From the NCBI RefSeq assembly GCF_004138395.1, contig NZ_PRLM01000002.1, positions 1 through 64,000 of the forward strand: a stretch of DNA of 64,000 nucleotides. Direction: 5' to 3'. Both the position numbers and the translations under genes were made by a program. The notes beneath the pieces are model-generated. The model did not search any database and had not been told where the DNA came from. It saw only the letters and a program-made list of their open reading frames with translations. The first letter of the stretch is position 1, and each line of letters begins with the position of its first letter. Below are positions 24,057 to 31,513 of this stretch, piece after piece. This DNA comes from Candidatus Nanosyncoccus alces (GTDB lineage: Bacteria > Patescibacteriota > Saccharimonadia > Saccharimonadales > Saccharimonadaceae).

Positions 24057-24566
24057 TTATTGAATCGCAATCTTCTTCGGCGCTTCTGTCTTTTCCTTCT
24101 CAAAGGTAATCGTAAGCACACCATCCTTAAGCTCTGCCTTCACGCTATTTTCGTCTTCACGCACCTGTACCGGCAAAGCGATTGTTCGCGAGAACTCTCC
24201 CCAATAGCACTCTTGAATGTGCCAACGCGTCGTTTGTTCGTCTTCACCACCAGACAACACACCCGAAATCGTCAAAATATTGTCGGAAATACTTACGTCA
24301 AGATCCGACTTTGAGATGCCAGCAGTGCGGGCTTTTACTACTAATTTATCGGCGGTTTCGTAGACATCTACAGCAAGTTGTCCCGGAAAGTCGTCGGTAT
24401 TTTCCCACTCATCTTCGACTGGTTCGCTAGACTCTGGGGTCTCTTCTTCTACTGCCACTACCTCTTCTTCCGTTTCTACCGGAGCAGCAAGTTCTTCGTC
24501 TCCACCCAAGAACGCAGCAGCGAGATCGTCTTCCATCAGCAAATCGTCACTGTTTGTACGAGCCAT
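24057..24566 (-). CDS. Hsp20/alpha-crystallin small heat-shock protein
   Basis: 169 residues. The first 60 are acidic and disordered (many Glu), then an alpha-crystallin domain (about 68-160): LAVDVYETADKLVVKA, later GEFSRTIALP, and the closing LKDGVLTITFEK. The terminal IAIQ resembles the I-x-I motif that joins oligomers. Small heat-shock proteins hold unfolding proteins until DnaK/GroEL act. No CIRCE is present here, unlike the other chaperone genes in the window. ATG follows GGAGG; the -10 TATAAT is at 24596-24601, giving a short leader. Confidence 0.93.
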   Translation of the reverse strand: MARTNSDDLLMEDDLAAAFLGGDEELAAPVETEEEVVAVEEETPESSEPVEDEWENTDDFPGQLAVDVYETADKLVVKARTAGISKSDLDVSISDNILTISGVLSGGEDEQTTRWHIQECYWGEFSRTIALPVQVREDENSVKAELKDGVLTITFEKEKTEAPKKIAIQ

Positions 24567-24595
24567 ATTTCCTCCACTTATGTTTGTTATGCTTT

Positions 24596-24621
24596 ATTAT
24601 AGACCACTTCCATAGTAAAAT
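24596..24621. promoter_or_regulatory. Divergent promoters of hsp20 (-) and comF (+)
   Basis: TATAAT on the minus strand at 24596-24601 serves hsp20 with a 29-base leader containing GGAGG. TAAAAT on the plus strand at 24616-24621 lies 10 bases before the comF ATG. The two promoters share about 65 bases. Confidence 0.5.
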
Positions 24622-24631
24622 CAAGAGAAAT

Positions 24632-25324
24632 ATGAGTTTTATTGTAAAAAATACAACACTTCCGAGCCTCTTCGACCTCCTCGCGCCTCACTCCTGTAGG
24701 GGTTGTGGTCATACCGGCACTGTCCTTTGCGATCGTTGTAAAAATGACATTATTTCTCACCGTCATAATTTTTACCCTCATTGCAAGTCTCCCAGTCCTA
24801 CCGGCAAATGCCCAAAATGCAATCCTTTACCGCCCACTTTTGTTGTCGACTACCGCACTGGCCTTATCGACGCACTCATCCACGATTTCAAATACAATTC
24901 CGTCCGCGCTCTTGCTGCTCCCCTAGCCGAAATTCTGCACCAAGCCCTCCCCGCCACTACCGACCCAACCATCATAGTTCCACTCCCCACCATTAGCCGT
25001 CACGTCCGCGCACGTGGCCTAGATCACACTTATCTTCTCGCCAAACATCTTACTAAATTCCAGCCCAACTCCAAAGTTTCTCGAATCCTCATCCGCAATC
25101 AAAACACCGTTCAGGTCGGTTCCAAACGCAAAGACCGTCTCTCTCAGGCTTCCACTGCCTATGCCATCGCCCCCAACACCATCGTAGATCCCAAATCTAC
25201 CTACCTACTCCTAGATGATGTTTGGACTACTGGTGCCAGTATGCAAGCAGCCGTCAAAAAACTCCGGCAAGCCGGAGTCCAAAACATCTTTATCGCAGTC
25301 TTAGCAGTCAGCAACATCGATTAA
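24632..25324 (+). CDS. comF: ComF family phosphoribosyltransferase-like protein
   Basis: 230 residues from ATG 24632. The N-terminus has a zinc-binding set (CRGCG ... CDRC, then HCKS ... CPKC, residues about 17-60). The core is a PRPP-type phosphoribosyltransferase fold with YLLLDDVWTTGASMQ (about 192-206) and the arginine-rich RHVRARGLDHTYLLAKHL block. ComF proteins take part in DNA uptake by transformation, downstream of the entry channel. It is close to type IV secretion genes, which fits a DNA-traffic role. Its end overlaps the convergent pilin gene by 24 bases. Confidence 0.92.
   Translation: MSFIVKNTTLPSLFDLLAPHSCRGCGHTGTVLCDRCKNDIISHRHNFYPHCKSPSPTGKCPKCNPLPPTFVVDYRTGLIDALIHDFKYNSVRALAAPLAEILHQALPATTDPTIIVPLPTISRHVRARGLDHTYLLAKHLTKFQPNSKVSRILIRNQNTVQVGSKRKDRLSQASTAYAIAPNTIVDPKSTYLLLDDVWTTGASMQAAVKKLRQAGVQNIFIAVLAVSNID
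25256..25278 (-). terminator. Minus-strand terminator inside the comF coding region
   Basis: Read on the minus strand, ACTCCGG-CTTG-CCGGAGT is a perfect 7-bp stem followed by T5 (25256-25260). It lies 23 bases after the stop of the minus-strand pilin gene, within the C-terminal codons of comF. On the plus strand no T run follows, so comF itself would not be stopped. Confidence 0.8.
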
Positions 25325-25729
25325 AACCGAAGTCGACGTTTCTTCCGCCTTATTAGTACTAGAAGGCAAAGCCGAAATTACAAAGTTCACAATCGCAAAC
25401 GCCAAAAATGCAATCACTAATCCAATAATCGCATAAAGCACCGTGTTCTTTGCATCTGTCACTTTCTTTGCATCGCCCCCAGAAGTCACATAACGAATCC
25501 CGCCAATAATCAGCATAATCACCGCCACAATCCCTACGATATAAAGAATCGTATTTGTAATCTGCTTAAACACTCCCGTATCACCGAACAAATCCTTCGG
25601 GCAGCCATCACATCTCGCTGCTTCAGCACCCTCTTGCAAAGTCAACGCCGACACGCTCCCGGACGCTAACGCCACCACAGCTATACTCATTATCAACATT
25701 GGTAAAACGATTTTCAAAATCTTTTTCAT
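25301..25729 (-). CDS. VirB2-like pilin, fifth copy, opposite strand
   Basis: 142 residues from ATG 25729 (an in-frame ATG at 25753 lies upstream of the -10). Signal peptide to about residue 28 (GSVSALT), a C-x-x-C pair (RCDGCPKD), then the pilin unit with LIIGGIRYVTSGGDAKKV and two helices, and a Ser/Thr/Glu tail ending in Cys. It has the same unit as the four + strand pilins but stands alone behind comF, with its own leaderless promoter (TATAAT 6 bases before ATG), so it can be expressed separately. Confidence 0.85.
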   Translation of the reverse strand: MKKILKIVLPMLIMSIAVVALASGSVSALTLQEGAEAARCDGCPKDLFGDTGVFKQITNTILYIVGIVAVIMLIIGGIRYVTSGGDAKKVTDAKNTVLYAIIGLVIAFLAFAIVNFVISALPSSTNKAEETSTSVLIDVADC

Positions 25730-25735
25730 ACCACA

Positions 25736-25741
25736 ATTATA
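25736..25741 (-). promoter_or_regulatory. -10 box of the solitary pilin gene
   Basis: Extended TGGTATAAT on the minus strand, 6 bases before ATG 25729; leaderless start expected. Confidence 0.65.
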
Positions 25742-25758
25742 CCACATATTCAAAATTT

Positions 25759-25851
25759 TGGCGGAGGGTGAGGGATTTGAACCCTCGCTCCAGATTGCTC
25801 CGGACTATCTCGTTAGCAATGAGACCCCTTCAACCACTTGGGTAACCCTCC
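25759..25851 (-). tRNA. tRNA-Ser (anticodon GCT)
   Basis: 93 bases with encoded CCA. Acceptor GGAGGGT with ACCCTCC, anticodon stem TCTCA/CGAGA (4 pairs plus an A-C mismatch at the outer or inner end) with loop TTGCTAA giving GCT (reads AGC/AGU), a long variable arm typical of serine, and T arm GAGGG-TTCAAAT-CCCTC. Discriminator G at 25762. Confidence 0.93.
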
Positions 25852-25926
25852 GTTCCCCTAATTTTATCATTTTACAACCTATTTCGCAATATTGTAATAA
25901 CGCATCAAGCACTCGCCCCACCCACC

Positions 25927-25965
25927 AACTTTCTTTCTTGTAAGAAAGTTCAGGTATGCTATAAT
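25927..25965 (+). promoter_or_regulatory. Leaderless promoter with 9-bp inverted repeat over the -35
   Basis: AACTTTCTT (25927-25935) and AAGAAAGTT (25942-25950) form a perfect inverted repeat with a 6-base spacer. TTGTAA at 25939-25944 falls on it as a likely -35, and the extended -10 TGCTATAAT has TATAAT at 25960-25965. ATG 25972 follows after 6 bases. The repeat has no T run after it, so an operator is more likely than a terminator. Confidence 0.55.
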
Positions 25966-25971
25966 AAACTT

Positions 25972-26439
25972 ATGGCAAAAGCTATACAGACTGTCTCTTG
26001 GGAGGCAGAGGAATATCTTACCCGCGATCGTAATGTTTGGTGGTACGTTGGTTTATTCGCCGTAGGTACTGGGCTCTGTGTGCTTTCGTTCTTCTTAAAA
26101 TGGTGGTCTTTCATCGCACTAATCGTTGTCTGTGTTATCGCCATCCTTGTCACCTCCACTCGTCCACCTAGAAAAATCCAATACACTCTCGATAAAGACG
26201 GCCTCACCGAAGGCGGCAAACTTCACAAATACGAAGAATTCCGCGCCTTCGGCATCTTAAAAGAAGGTTCCCACTTCTCTGCCGTCCTCATTCCCAAGAA
26301 GCGTTTCGCCCTTCAAGTCAAAGTATATTTCCCTGGTGGCAGCGGTGAAGCTATCGTTGACGCTTTAGGCGCACGTCTTCCTATGGAAGAAGTCAAACTA
26401 GATTTCCTCGACAAAATCGTAAATTTCTTGCGTATTTAG
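25972..26439 (+). CDS. Membrane protein of unknown function (two helices)
   Basis: 155 residues. A short N-terminal part (TVSWEAEEYLTRDRN) precedes two membrane helices (about 23-41 and 44-61), then a cytoplasmic beta-rich domain with YTLDKDGL, ALQVKVYFPGG and a C-terminal helix. I recall similar proteins (aromatic WWYVG before two helices, then a PH-like beta domain) as conserved hypotheticals in Saccharibacteria and other CPR; function unknown. It has a leaderless promoter with an operator-like repeat and is followed by a Pro-rich protein gene. Confidence 0.8.
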   Translation: MAKAIQTVSWEAEEYLTRDRNVWWYVGLFAVGTGLCVLSFFLKWWSFIALIVVCVIAILVTSTRPPRKIQYTLDKDGLTEGGKLHKYEEFRAFGILKEGSHFSAVLIPKKRFALQVKVYFPGGSGEAIVDALGARLPMEEVKLDFLDKIVNFLRI

Positions 26440-26450
26440 AGTATCCGTGC

Positions 26451-26456
26451 TATTAT
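26451..26456 (+). promoter_or_regulatory. Extended -10 before the proline-rich gene
   Basis: TGCTATTAT, an extended -10 with TATTAT. It lies 31 bases before ATG 26488; the leader carries AAGGTGG as ribosome site. The box is just after the stop of the preceding gene. Confidence 0.4.
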
Positions 26457-26487
26457 AAACATAAGTTTAATATAAAAAGGTGGGCAA

Positions 26488-27084
26488 ATGGACCAAAATC
26501 AAACCGTAGACAACGATCTACAAAAAGCTATCGACGACATCACTAACACTACCAATGTTGATCCCGTTTTTTCGGATCCCGTCGCAGCACCATCCTCAGT
26601 ACCTGAAGGTGATACCGGCGAGCTCGACGAGCCAGTCGGCCCTTTCCCAGAACCCAAAGTCGAAATGGTCACCCCCGGTCCAGAACCCATTGCTCCTTTT
26701 GAGCCTATCGATATTCCAGATCTTAGCGCTCCTACTCCAGCCACTCCATCAATGCCACCCATGCCAGAACCTACGGTTCAACCAGCTCCAACACCCGAGC
26801 CAACTCCTTCAGTAGCTCCCACCACTTTCAACACTACTGCGCCAGCCCCAGCGGGCCTCAACACCCACCAAGTCAAGGAAGCTGCTTTGCGCGACCTCAT
26901 TCCCTTGCTCGACCACATCAACATGACTCCTTCACAAAAATTCAACATCTGCCGAAACATCTTTGAAGATCTCCGCGATTATACAGTCCTAGAGCAAGCT
27001 TATCGCGCCGCTTCCGAAATCCCTGATGAAACCGAACGCGCTGAAGCTCTCCTCTATCTCGTCGAATCTATCGACAAAATGTAA
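26488..27084 (+). CDS. Proline-rich protein with helical C-terminal domain
   Basis: 198 residues. Residues 25-120 are dominated by Pro, Glu, Thr and Ala (PEPTVQPAPTPEPTPS), with no membrane segment or signal. Residues 125-198 form a compact helical domain (VKEAALRDLIPLLDHIN, then ICRNIFEDLRDYTVLEQAY) that looks well conserved. The layout suggests a flexible linker joined to a small interaction domain, as in chromosome or envelope scaffold proteins. Family not recognised. ATG follows AAGGTGG; a strong bidirectional terminator follows the stop. Confidence 0.75.
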   Translation: MDQNQTVDNDLQKAIDDITNTTNVDPVFSDPVAAPSSVPEGDTGELDEPVGPFPEPKVEMVTPGPEPIAPFEPIDIPDLSAPTPATPSMPPMPEPTVQPAPTPEPTPSVAPTTFNTTAPAPAGLNTHQVKEAALRDLIPLLDHINMTPSQKFNICRNIFEDLRDYTVLEQAYRAASEIPDETERAEALLYLVESIDKM

Positions 27085-27098
27085 AACTTCCTCCCAAC

Positions 27099-27128
27099 AA
27101 AAAATAACCCCTTTCGGGGTTATTTTTT
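27099..27128. terminator. Bidirectional terminator between the proline-rich gene and groEL
   Basis: TAACCCC and GGGGTTA pair around TTTC, with an A run before and T6 after, so it acts on both strands. The groEL stop codon begins at the right edge. Confidence 0.92.
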
Positions 27129-28745
27129 CTAGTACATTCCACCCATATCCGGGGCAGCAGGCTTTTCTTCTGGAATCTCGCAAATCAGCGCTCCCATCGT
27201 AATTGCCGTTGCCGCAATAGAAGTAGCGTTTTTTACCGCTTCTTTCGTTACTTTTGCCGGATCAATCACGCCAGACTTCTTCAAATCAATCAAACCTTTC
27301 TCTGGAGCCATCACATTAATACCAAATCCAACCTTACCAGATTTTTCCGCTTCAGCCAACAACGCTTGCGCATTCAACCCCGCGTTCTCCATAATATGTA
27401 CGAATGGTGCCTTCAGAGCATTCTTTACGATCTTTGCCCCGTCATCCGCACCAGTCACTTTCTCAGCCAAATTTACTAACGTTACGCCACCGCCAGCCAC
27501 AATACCTTCTGCAAGCGCTGCCTTTGTCGCTGCCACTGCGTCATCTACTCGGAATTTCTTCTCGTCAATTTCCGTTTCAGTCGCACCACCTACTTTTATC
27601 ACCGCTACCTTACCAGACAAAGCTGCCGCTCGTTTCTCAAACTCTTCACGTTCATAATCAGACTTCGCTATCTCTGCCTGCGCGTGGATCAACTTAATCC
27701 TATCCGCTACCGCCTTTGCATCACCTGCACCTTTGATAATTGTTGTTTCGTCCTTCGTCGCCAACACCTTTGCCGCTGAGCCCAACACTTCCAACCCTAC
27801 TTCTTCTAACTTCAATCCTTTGTCTGCCGACACCACCGTCGCATCCGTCAGAATCGCGATATCTTCCATAACCTCTTTACGACGGTCACCAAAAGATGGA
27901 GCCTTCAAAACTAGCGAATTAAACACGCCTTTCAACTTGTTTAGCACTAGTAGCGACAAAGCCTCACCTTCCACTTCTTCCGCAATAATCACTAAATCTT
28001 TCTTCCCAGCCTGTGCGCATTTTTCCAGTAGTGGCAAAATATCACTCGCCGCCGAAATCTTCTTATCAGTAACCAGTACCAAAGGCTTGTCAAACACTGC
28101 TTCTTGACGGTTAACATCAGTTACAAAGAATGGCGAAGAATACCCCTTATCATAGCTAAAGCCTTCTACGATTTCCTCTTCCATTTCTAGACCTTGCCCA
28201 GCCTCCACTGTCACTACACCGTCTTTACCGATTTTCGAAATTACTTCTGCTATCAGCTCACCGATCTTCTCATCGCCTGCCGAAATCGTCGCCACTTCAG
28301 CCACCTTCTTGTCATCCCCTTCAATCTTCTCGGCCATCTTATCAATTTCTGCTACAATTTCCGCGCCGGCCTTTTCAATACCACGTCGAAGCTCCATCGG
28401 ATTCACCCCAGCTGCAATCAATTTATTCGCTTCATTCAAAATATTATAGGTCAACACCGTCACTGTAGTAGTACCGTCACCGGCTACCTTATTCAACTTT
28501 TGCGCAGCAGTTTTAATCAACTTTGCCCCCACTGCCTCACCCAAAGCTTCATCTTTATTTGGCAATTCCACTGCTTCTGCTACTGTTACACCATCATGCG
28601 TAATCACCGGAGCACCGTATTCTTTCTCTATAATTACATTCTTGCCTTTTGGTCCAAAAGTTACCTTTACCGCATCATACAGCTGTTTTGCCCCTAATAA
28701 AACTTTCTCTCGGGCTTCCGCTTCGTAATAAATCTTTTTTGCCAT
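27129..28745 (-). CDS. groEL: GroEL chaperonin
   Basis: 538 residues, full length. Recognisable parts: VTFGPKGKNVIIEKEYG (about 28-44), the nucleotide-binding GDGTTT, AKVTKEAVKNATSIAA near the end, and a short Gly/Met-containing tail (DMGGMY) instead of a longer GGM repeat. GroEL makes the 14-subunit folding chamber with GroES as lid. ATG follows AAAGGAG. It is the second gene of the CIRCE-controlled groESL operon, 48 bases behind groES. Confidence 0.98.
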   Translation of the reverse strand: MAKKIYYEAEAREKVLLGAKQLYDAVKVTFGPKGKNVIIEKEYGAPVITHDGVTVAEAVELPNKDEALGEAVGAKLIKTAAQKLNKVAGDGTTTVTVLTYNILNEANKLIAAGVNPMELRRGIEKAGAEIVAEIDKMAEKIEGDDKKVAEVATISAGDEKIGELIAEVISKIGKDGVVTVEAGQGLEMEEEIVEGFSYDKGYSSPFFVTDVNRQEAVFDKPLVLVTDKKISAASDILPLLEKCAQAGKKDLVIIAEEVEGEALSLLVLNKLKGVFNSLVLKAPSFGDRRKEVMEDIAILTDATVVSADKGLKLEEVGLEVLGSAAKVLATKDETTIIKGAGDAKAVADRIKLIHAQAEIAKSDYEREEFEKRAAALSGKVAVIKVGGATETEIDEKKFRVDDAVAATKAALAEGIVAGGGVTLVNLAEKVTGADDGAKIVKNALKAPFVHIMENAGLNAQALLAEAEKSGKVGFGINVMAPEKGLIDLKKSGVIDPAKVTKEAVKNATSIAATAITMGALICEIPEEKPAAPDMGGMY

Positions 28746-28793
28746 ATTTTCTCCTTTTTAAAAATTTTCCACAAGTTTTTCCAAATCTAGCGC

Positions 28794-29048
28794 TTACAAA
28801 GTCGCCAAAATATCTTCTTCTTTCAAGATAATATAATCAGTCTCATCTACCTTAATCTCGGTCGTAGAATATTCTTTATATACAATCTTATCTCCCTTTT
28901 TTACGACTTTCACCTCTGGCCCCACTGACTCCACTACTGCATAAGCCGGTTTTTCTTTTGCCTCTCCCAAAAGTATCCCTGACTTCGTTTTCTCTAGTGG
29001 CTTTTCTACTTTCGCCACTACTCTGTCTTTCAACGGTTTTAACGCCAT
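28794..29048 (-). CDS. groES: GroES co-chaperonin
   Basis: 84 residues from ATG 29048 (an ATG at 29087 lies just before the -10 box and is not used). It starts ALKPLKDRVVAKVEK and contains the mobile-loop region EKTKSGILLGEAKEKP and the closing YIILKEEDILA, all typical. It is slightly shorter than the usual 95 residues, which is within family range. The lead gene of the groESL operon; the ribosome site is GGAGAA. Confidence 0.97.
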   Translation of the reverse strand: MALKPLKDRVVAKVEKPLEKTKSGILLGEAKEKPAYAVVESVGPEVKVVKKGDKIVYKEYSTTEIKVDETDYIILKEEDILATL

Positions 29049-29075
29049 ATCTGTTCTCCTTTTTTTTCTACCCCC

Positions 29076-29117
29076 ATTATAGCACAAAAACTAGCACTTA
29101 CAACCCCCGAGTGCCAA
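29076..29117 (-). promoter_or_regulatory. CIRCE operator and promoter of groESL
   Basis: On the minus strand TTGGCACTC-N9-AAGTGCTAG (29091-29117) is a CIRCE element with slightly imperfect arms. TATAAT (29076-29081) is the -10, with extended TGC before it; TTGTAA, 16 bases upstream, is a possible -35 inside the CIRCE. Control by HrcA is inferred; hrcA is not in the window. Confidence 0.9.
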
Positions 29118-29120
29118 TTA

Positions 29121-29687
29121 TTAAACCTGCTCTGTCAAAGCCCCCAACCTCTGTCGGATCGTCGCTGTTAAATACATAATATCCGCTAGCACCCTCATTT
29201 CGTCCTCCACAAACCCACCCCTTCTCCAACCGTCTATCACCCCTGCAATCTCCTTTTCGTATATCCTCAACATTTTGCCACAATCCTCTGGCAACCTATA
29301 AATTTTCATAATCTTTGGTTCCATCCTCCTAATCATCTTCTCTAATATATTTTCGTTACCTTTATCCATAATTATCTTAAACACTCTTTTATTCCTCAAA
29401 ATAAAAATCAGCATCTGGTGAAATGCTGTTTTTAATCTTATATTTCTTTTTATTAATCCCCTCATCAGATTATCGTATTTTTTCAAAATATATTCTTCGT
29501 AATCTGGCACAATCTCATAGACTGTCTTGTGATGACGATACAAAGTAGAACGCGAAATCCTCGCCCGCTTTACTATTATTCGTGCATTTAACACCTTCTT
29601 ACTACCAAAAAAGGCTCCTAAAATAGCCTCTTCCGTTTGCCTAAATCTTTGGTTACCCAACTTCTTGTCGGTAATTTGCCTCGTCAC
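29121..29687 (-). CDS. TetR/AcrR family regulator
   Basis: 188 residues from GTG 29687. The N-terminal HTH is clear: RQTEEAILGAFF (about 16-27), then IIVKRARISRSTLYRHHKTV (about 37-56), where STLYRHH is the recognition helix. The rest is all-helical, as in TetR ligand/dimer domains. It starts 4 bases after the TylF-like gene and ends 3 bases before the groESL CIRCE, so it is the last gene of the ackA-tylF-tetR operon. Target and ligand are unknown. Read-through from this operon could reach groESL, since no terminator lies between them. Confidence 0.85.
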   Translation of the reverse strand: MTRQITDKKLGNQRFRQTEEAILGAFFGSKKVLNARIIVKRARISRSTLYRHHKTVYEIVPDYEEYILKKYDNLMRGLIKRNIRLKTAFHQMLIFILRNKRVFKIIMDKGNENILEKMIRRMEPKIMKIYRLPEDCGKMLRIYEKEIAGVIDGWRRGGFVEDEMRVLADIMYLTATIRQRLGALTEQV

Positions 29688-29691
29688 ACTC

Positions 29692-30306
29692 TCATTTTAT
29701 CACTATTACAGCCAAGCTTTCGTACCTCATTAACTTATAATCTTTGCTAGCCATCCACTCATCCACCGCCTTCGCCACCCCTGGTAAAGCCTCGTTTGTA
29801 TAATCATGCACCATTATCACGCCCCCAGCATTCATTCTGTCTTCAACTAGCCTTAAACTATCTCTGATCGAGCCGTACAAATCCCCGTCCAAAAAAGCAA
29901 ATGCAATCTTCTCTGGCAAATCTTCTCCAGTTAGCTCACTAAACCAAGCTTTTTTAATTATCGGCACCGGAAGCCCTGCTCTTAAGAATCTCGCCTTGAC
30001 TTCCTTTTTCCCAACCATCAACTCCCCCTTCCTAAAATCTCTCCCTATCTCAGACTCATCTTCCTTACCTTTTTCCGGCAACCCCTCAAAGGAATCATAT
30101 ATCCACAGCTTTTTCGCAGACTTTTCCACCAAGTTTTCCACAGGATTACTGCCAAAGTCTCGCAAAACCTCCGCAATCAACAGGGAAGTATCACCCTTGT
30201 AGCAACCCAACTCCACAAAATCCCCCTCTATCGCTAGACATTCCCTAGCGATAGATATTATCTTCTCTGTCTCCTTAGCGGAAACCTGATCATTATGCCA
30301 AGTCAT
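29692..30306 (-). CDS. TylF/MycF-type class I SAM methyltransferase
   Basis: 204 residues. Motif I is GDFVELGCYKGDTSLLIAEV (about 28-47), then LWIYDSFEGLPE (about 68-79) is highly typical of the TylF/MycF family, and AFLDGDLYGSIRDSL and GGVIMVHDYTNEA carry the metal-binding Asp residues. Family members O-methylate sugars of macrolides or surface glycans; the substrate here is unknown. It overlaps acetate kinase by 14 bases. The position beside a glycan region suggests a sugar methylase, but this is inference. Confidence 0.87.
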   Translation of the reverse strand: MTWHNDQVSAKETEKIISIARECLAIEGDFVELGCYKGDTSLLIAEVLRDFGSNPVENLVEKSAKKLWIYDSFEGLPEKGKEDESEIGRDFRKGELMVGKKEVKARFLRAGLPVPIIKKAWFSELTGEDLPEKIAFAFLDGDLYGSIRDSLRLVEDRMNAGGVIMVHDYTNEALPGVAKAVDEWMASKDYKLMRYESLAVIVIK

Positions 30307-31489
30307 CCAATAGTTCGCCGGCTTTTTTGATCATATATGCCGCTTCATTGGTCGGGATAATATAGATCGGCTTAGAATCTTCTTCTGCCGCATTCGCATA
30401 TCCCTTAGATTTGTCCAATTTCACATCATTTTTGATCTTAAAGCCCATAAATTCCAACTTCGAAATAATCGAATTCCTTACCGGTATAGATCTTTCTCCA
30501 ATCGTCGCTGTGAATACAATCGCATCAATCCCGCCCATTTTTGCCGCAAATTCACCAATTTTCCCCGCTACACCGTCAATAAATAAATTGTACGCTGCTG
30601 CCGCATTTGCGTTATCCTCTTCCGCTCCAGCAATAATCTCTCGCATATCATTAGATCCTGCCATTGCTAAAAGACCAGACTGTTTGTTCATCAATTTGAT
30701 CGCTTCCGCTGCACCTAGCTTTTCACCAAGTAACGCCCCAATCGTTGGGTCTATAGAACCCGTCCTAGTAGAAGACATCAGCCCTTCGAGCGGTGTCTCA
30801 CCCATCGAAGTGTAAGCTGGTTTACCATCCACCAATGCCGTCACCGAACAACCTGAGCCCAAATGACATACTACCATTTTTTTCTCAAGCAACCCTAACT
30901 CTGGAATCCGGCCCATCATATAGCCATAGCTCGCCCCGTGTGCCCCCCAACGTCCCAAGTCAAATTCATCTACAATTTCACGTGGCAATGCATATTCTGT
31001 GTCACGTCGACTATCCCGCGTCAAAGCCTCCGAATCGCTCATTACCATTACCGGCACTCCAGCAAAAGTTTCTCTGGCGTTCTTAATCCCTCGCTCCGTG
31101 CCTGGCACGTGCAACGGATTCGTCACCTGCACTTTCTCAAGCTCTTTCATCGTTTCGTCATCAACAATGTGGTTGGCCGAGAAATACTTCCCCGCTGCCA
31201 CCACTCGCACCAAAATCCCATCTAGCGGATGTGCTTCATTAATGAATCCCTCTTTTTCAAAAATCGCCTTCGCTTCTTTAAAGGCCACATCCAGCGAATT
31301 CCAAGTTTTGTCAATTCTCTCTTCACTCCCGTCTGCCCGCGTCAATGTGCAAATAAACTGTTTCTTCCCGTCCTCCTCAACACCTTCAAAATACAGTGAA
31401 CAAATCTCATCTTCTCCCTCATATAGTGAAAATTTCTCACTGCTCGATCCCGAATTAAGAACCAAAAAAACTTTTGTATTGTTTGTCAT
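30293..31489 (-). CDS. ackA: Acetate kinase
   Basis: 398 residues, full length. N-terminal VLNSGSSSEKFSLY (about 10-23), then RVVAAGKYF, CHLGSGCSVTALVDGKPAYT, then TSMGETPLEGLMSSTRTGSIDP with catalytic Arg, and TATIGERSIPVR at the end are all family marks. It makes ATP from acetyl phosphate in fermentation, one of the few energy steps kept by Saccharibacteria. ATG follows AAAGGAG. Its -10 (TATAAT, 31508-31513) overlaps the stop of uvrA. Confidence 0.95.
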   Translation of the reverse strand: MTNNTKVFLVLNSGSSSEKFSLYEGEDEICSLYFEGVEEDGKKQFICTLTRADGSEERIDKTWNSLDVAFKEAKAIFEKEGFINEAHPLDGILVRVVAAGKYFSANHIVDDETMKELEKVQVTNPLHVPGTERGIKNARETFAGVPVMVMSDSEALTRDSRRDTEYALPREIVDEFDLGRWGAHGASYGYMMGRIPELGLLEKKMVVCHLGSGCSVTALVDGKPAYTSMGETPLEGLMSSTRTGSIDPTIGALLGEKLGAAEAIKLMNKQSGLLAMAGSNDMREIIAGAEEDNANAAAAYNLFIDGVAGKIGEFAAKMGGIDAIVFTATIGERSIPVRNSIISKLEFMGFKIKNDVKLDKSKGYANAAEEDSKPIYIIPTNEAAYMIKKAGELLDDLA

Positions 31490-31507
31490 ATAAACTCCTT
31501 TGCCAAA

Positions 31508-31513
31508 ATTATA
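31508..31513 (-). promoter_or_regulatory. ackA promoter inside the uvrA stop region
   Basis: TGTTATAAT on the minus strand; the TATAAT shares bases with the last codon and TAA stop of uvrA. It lies 18 bases before ATG 31489. Confidence 0.5.
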
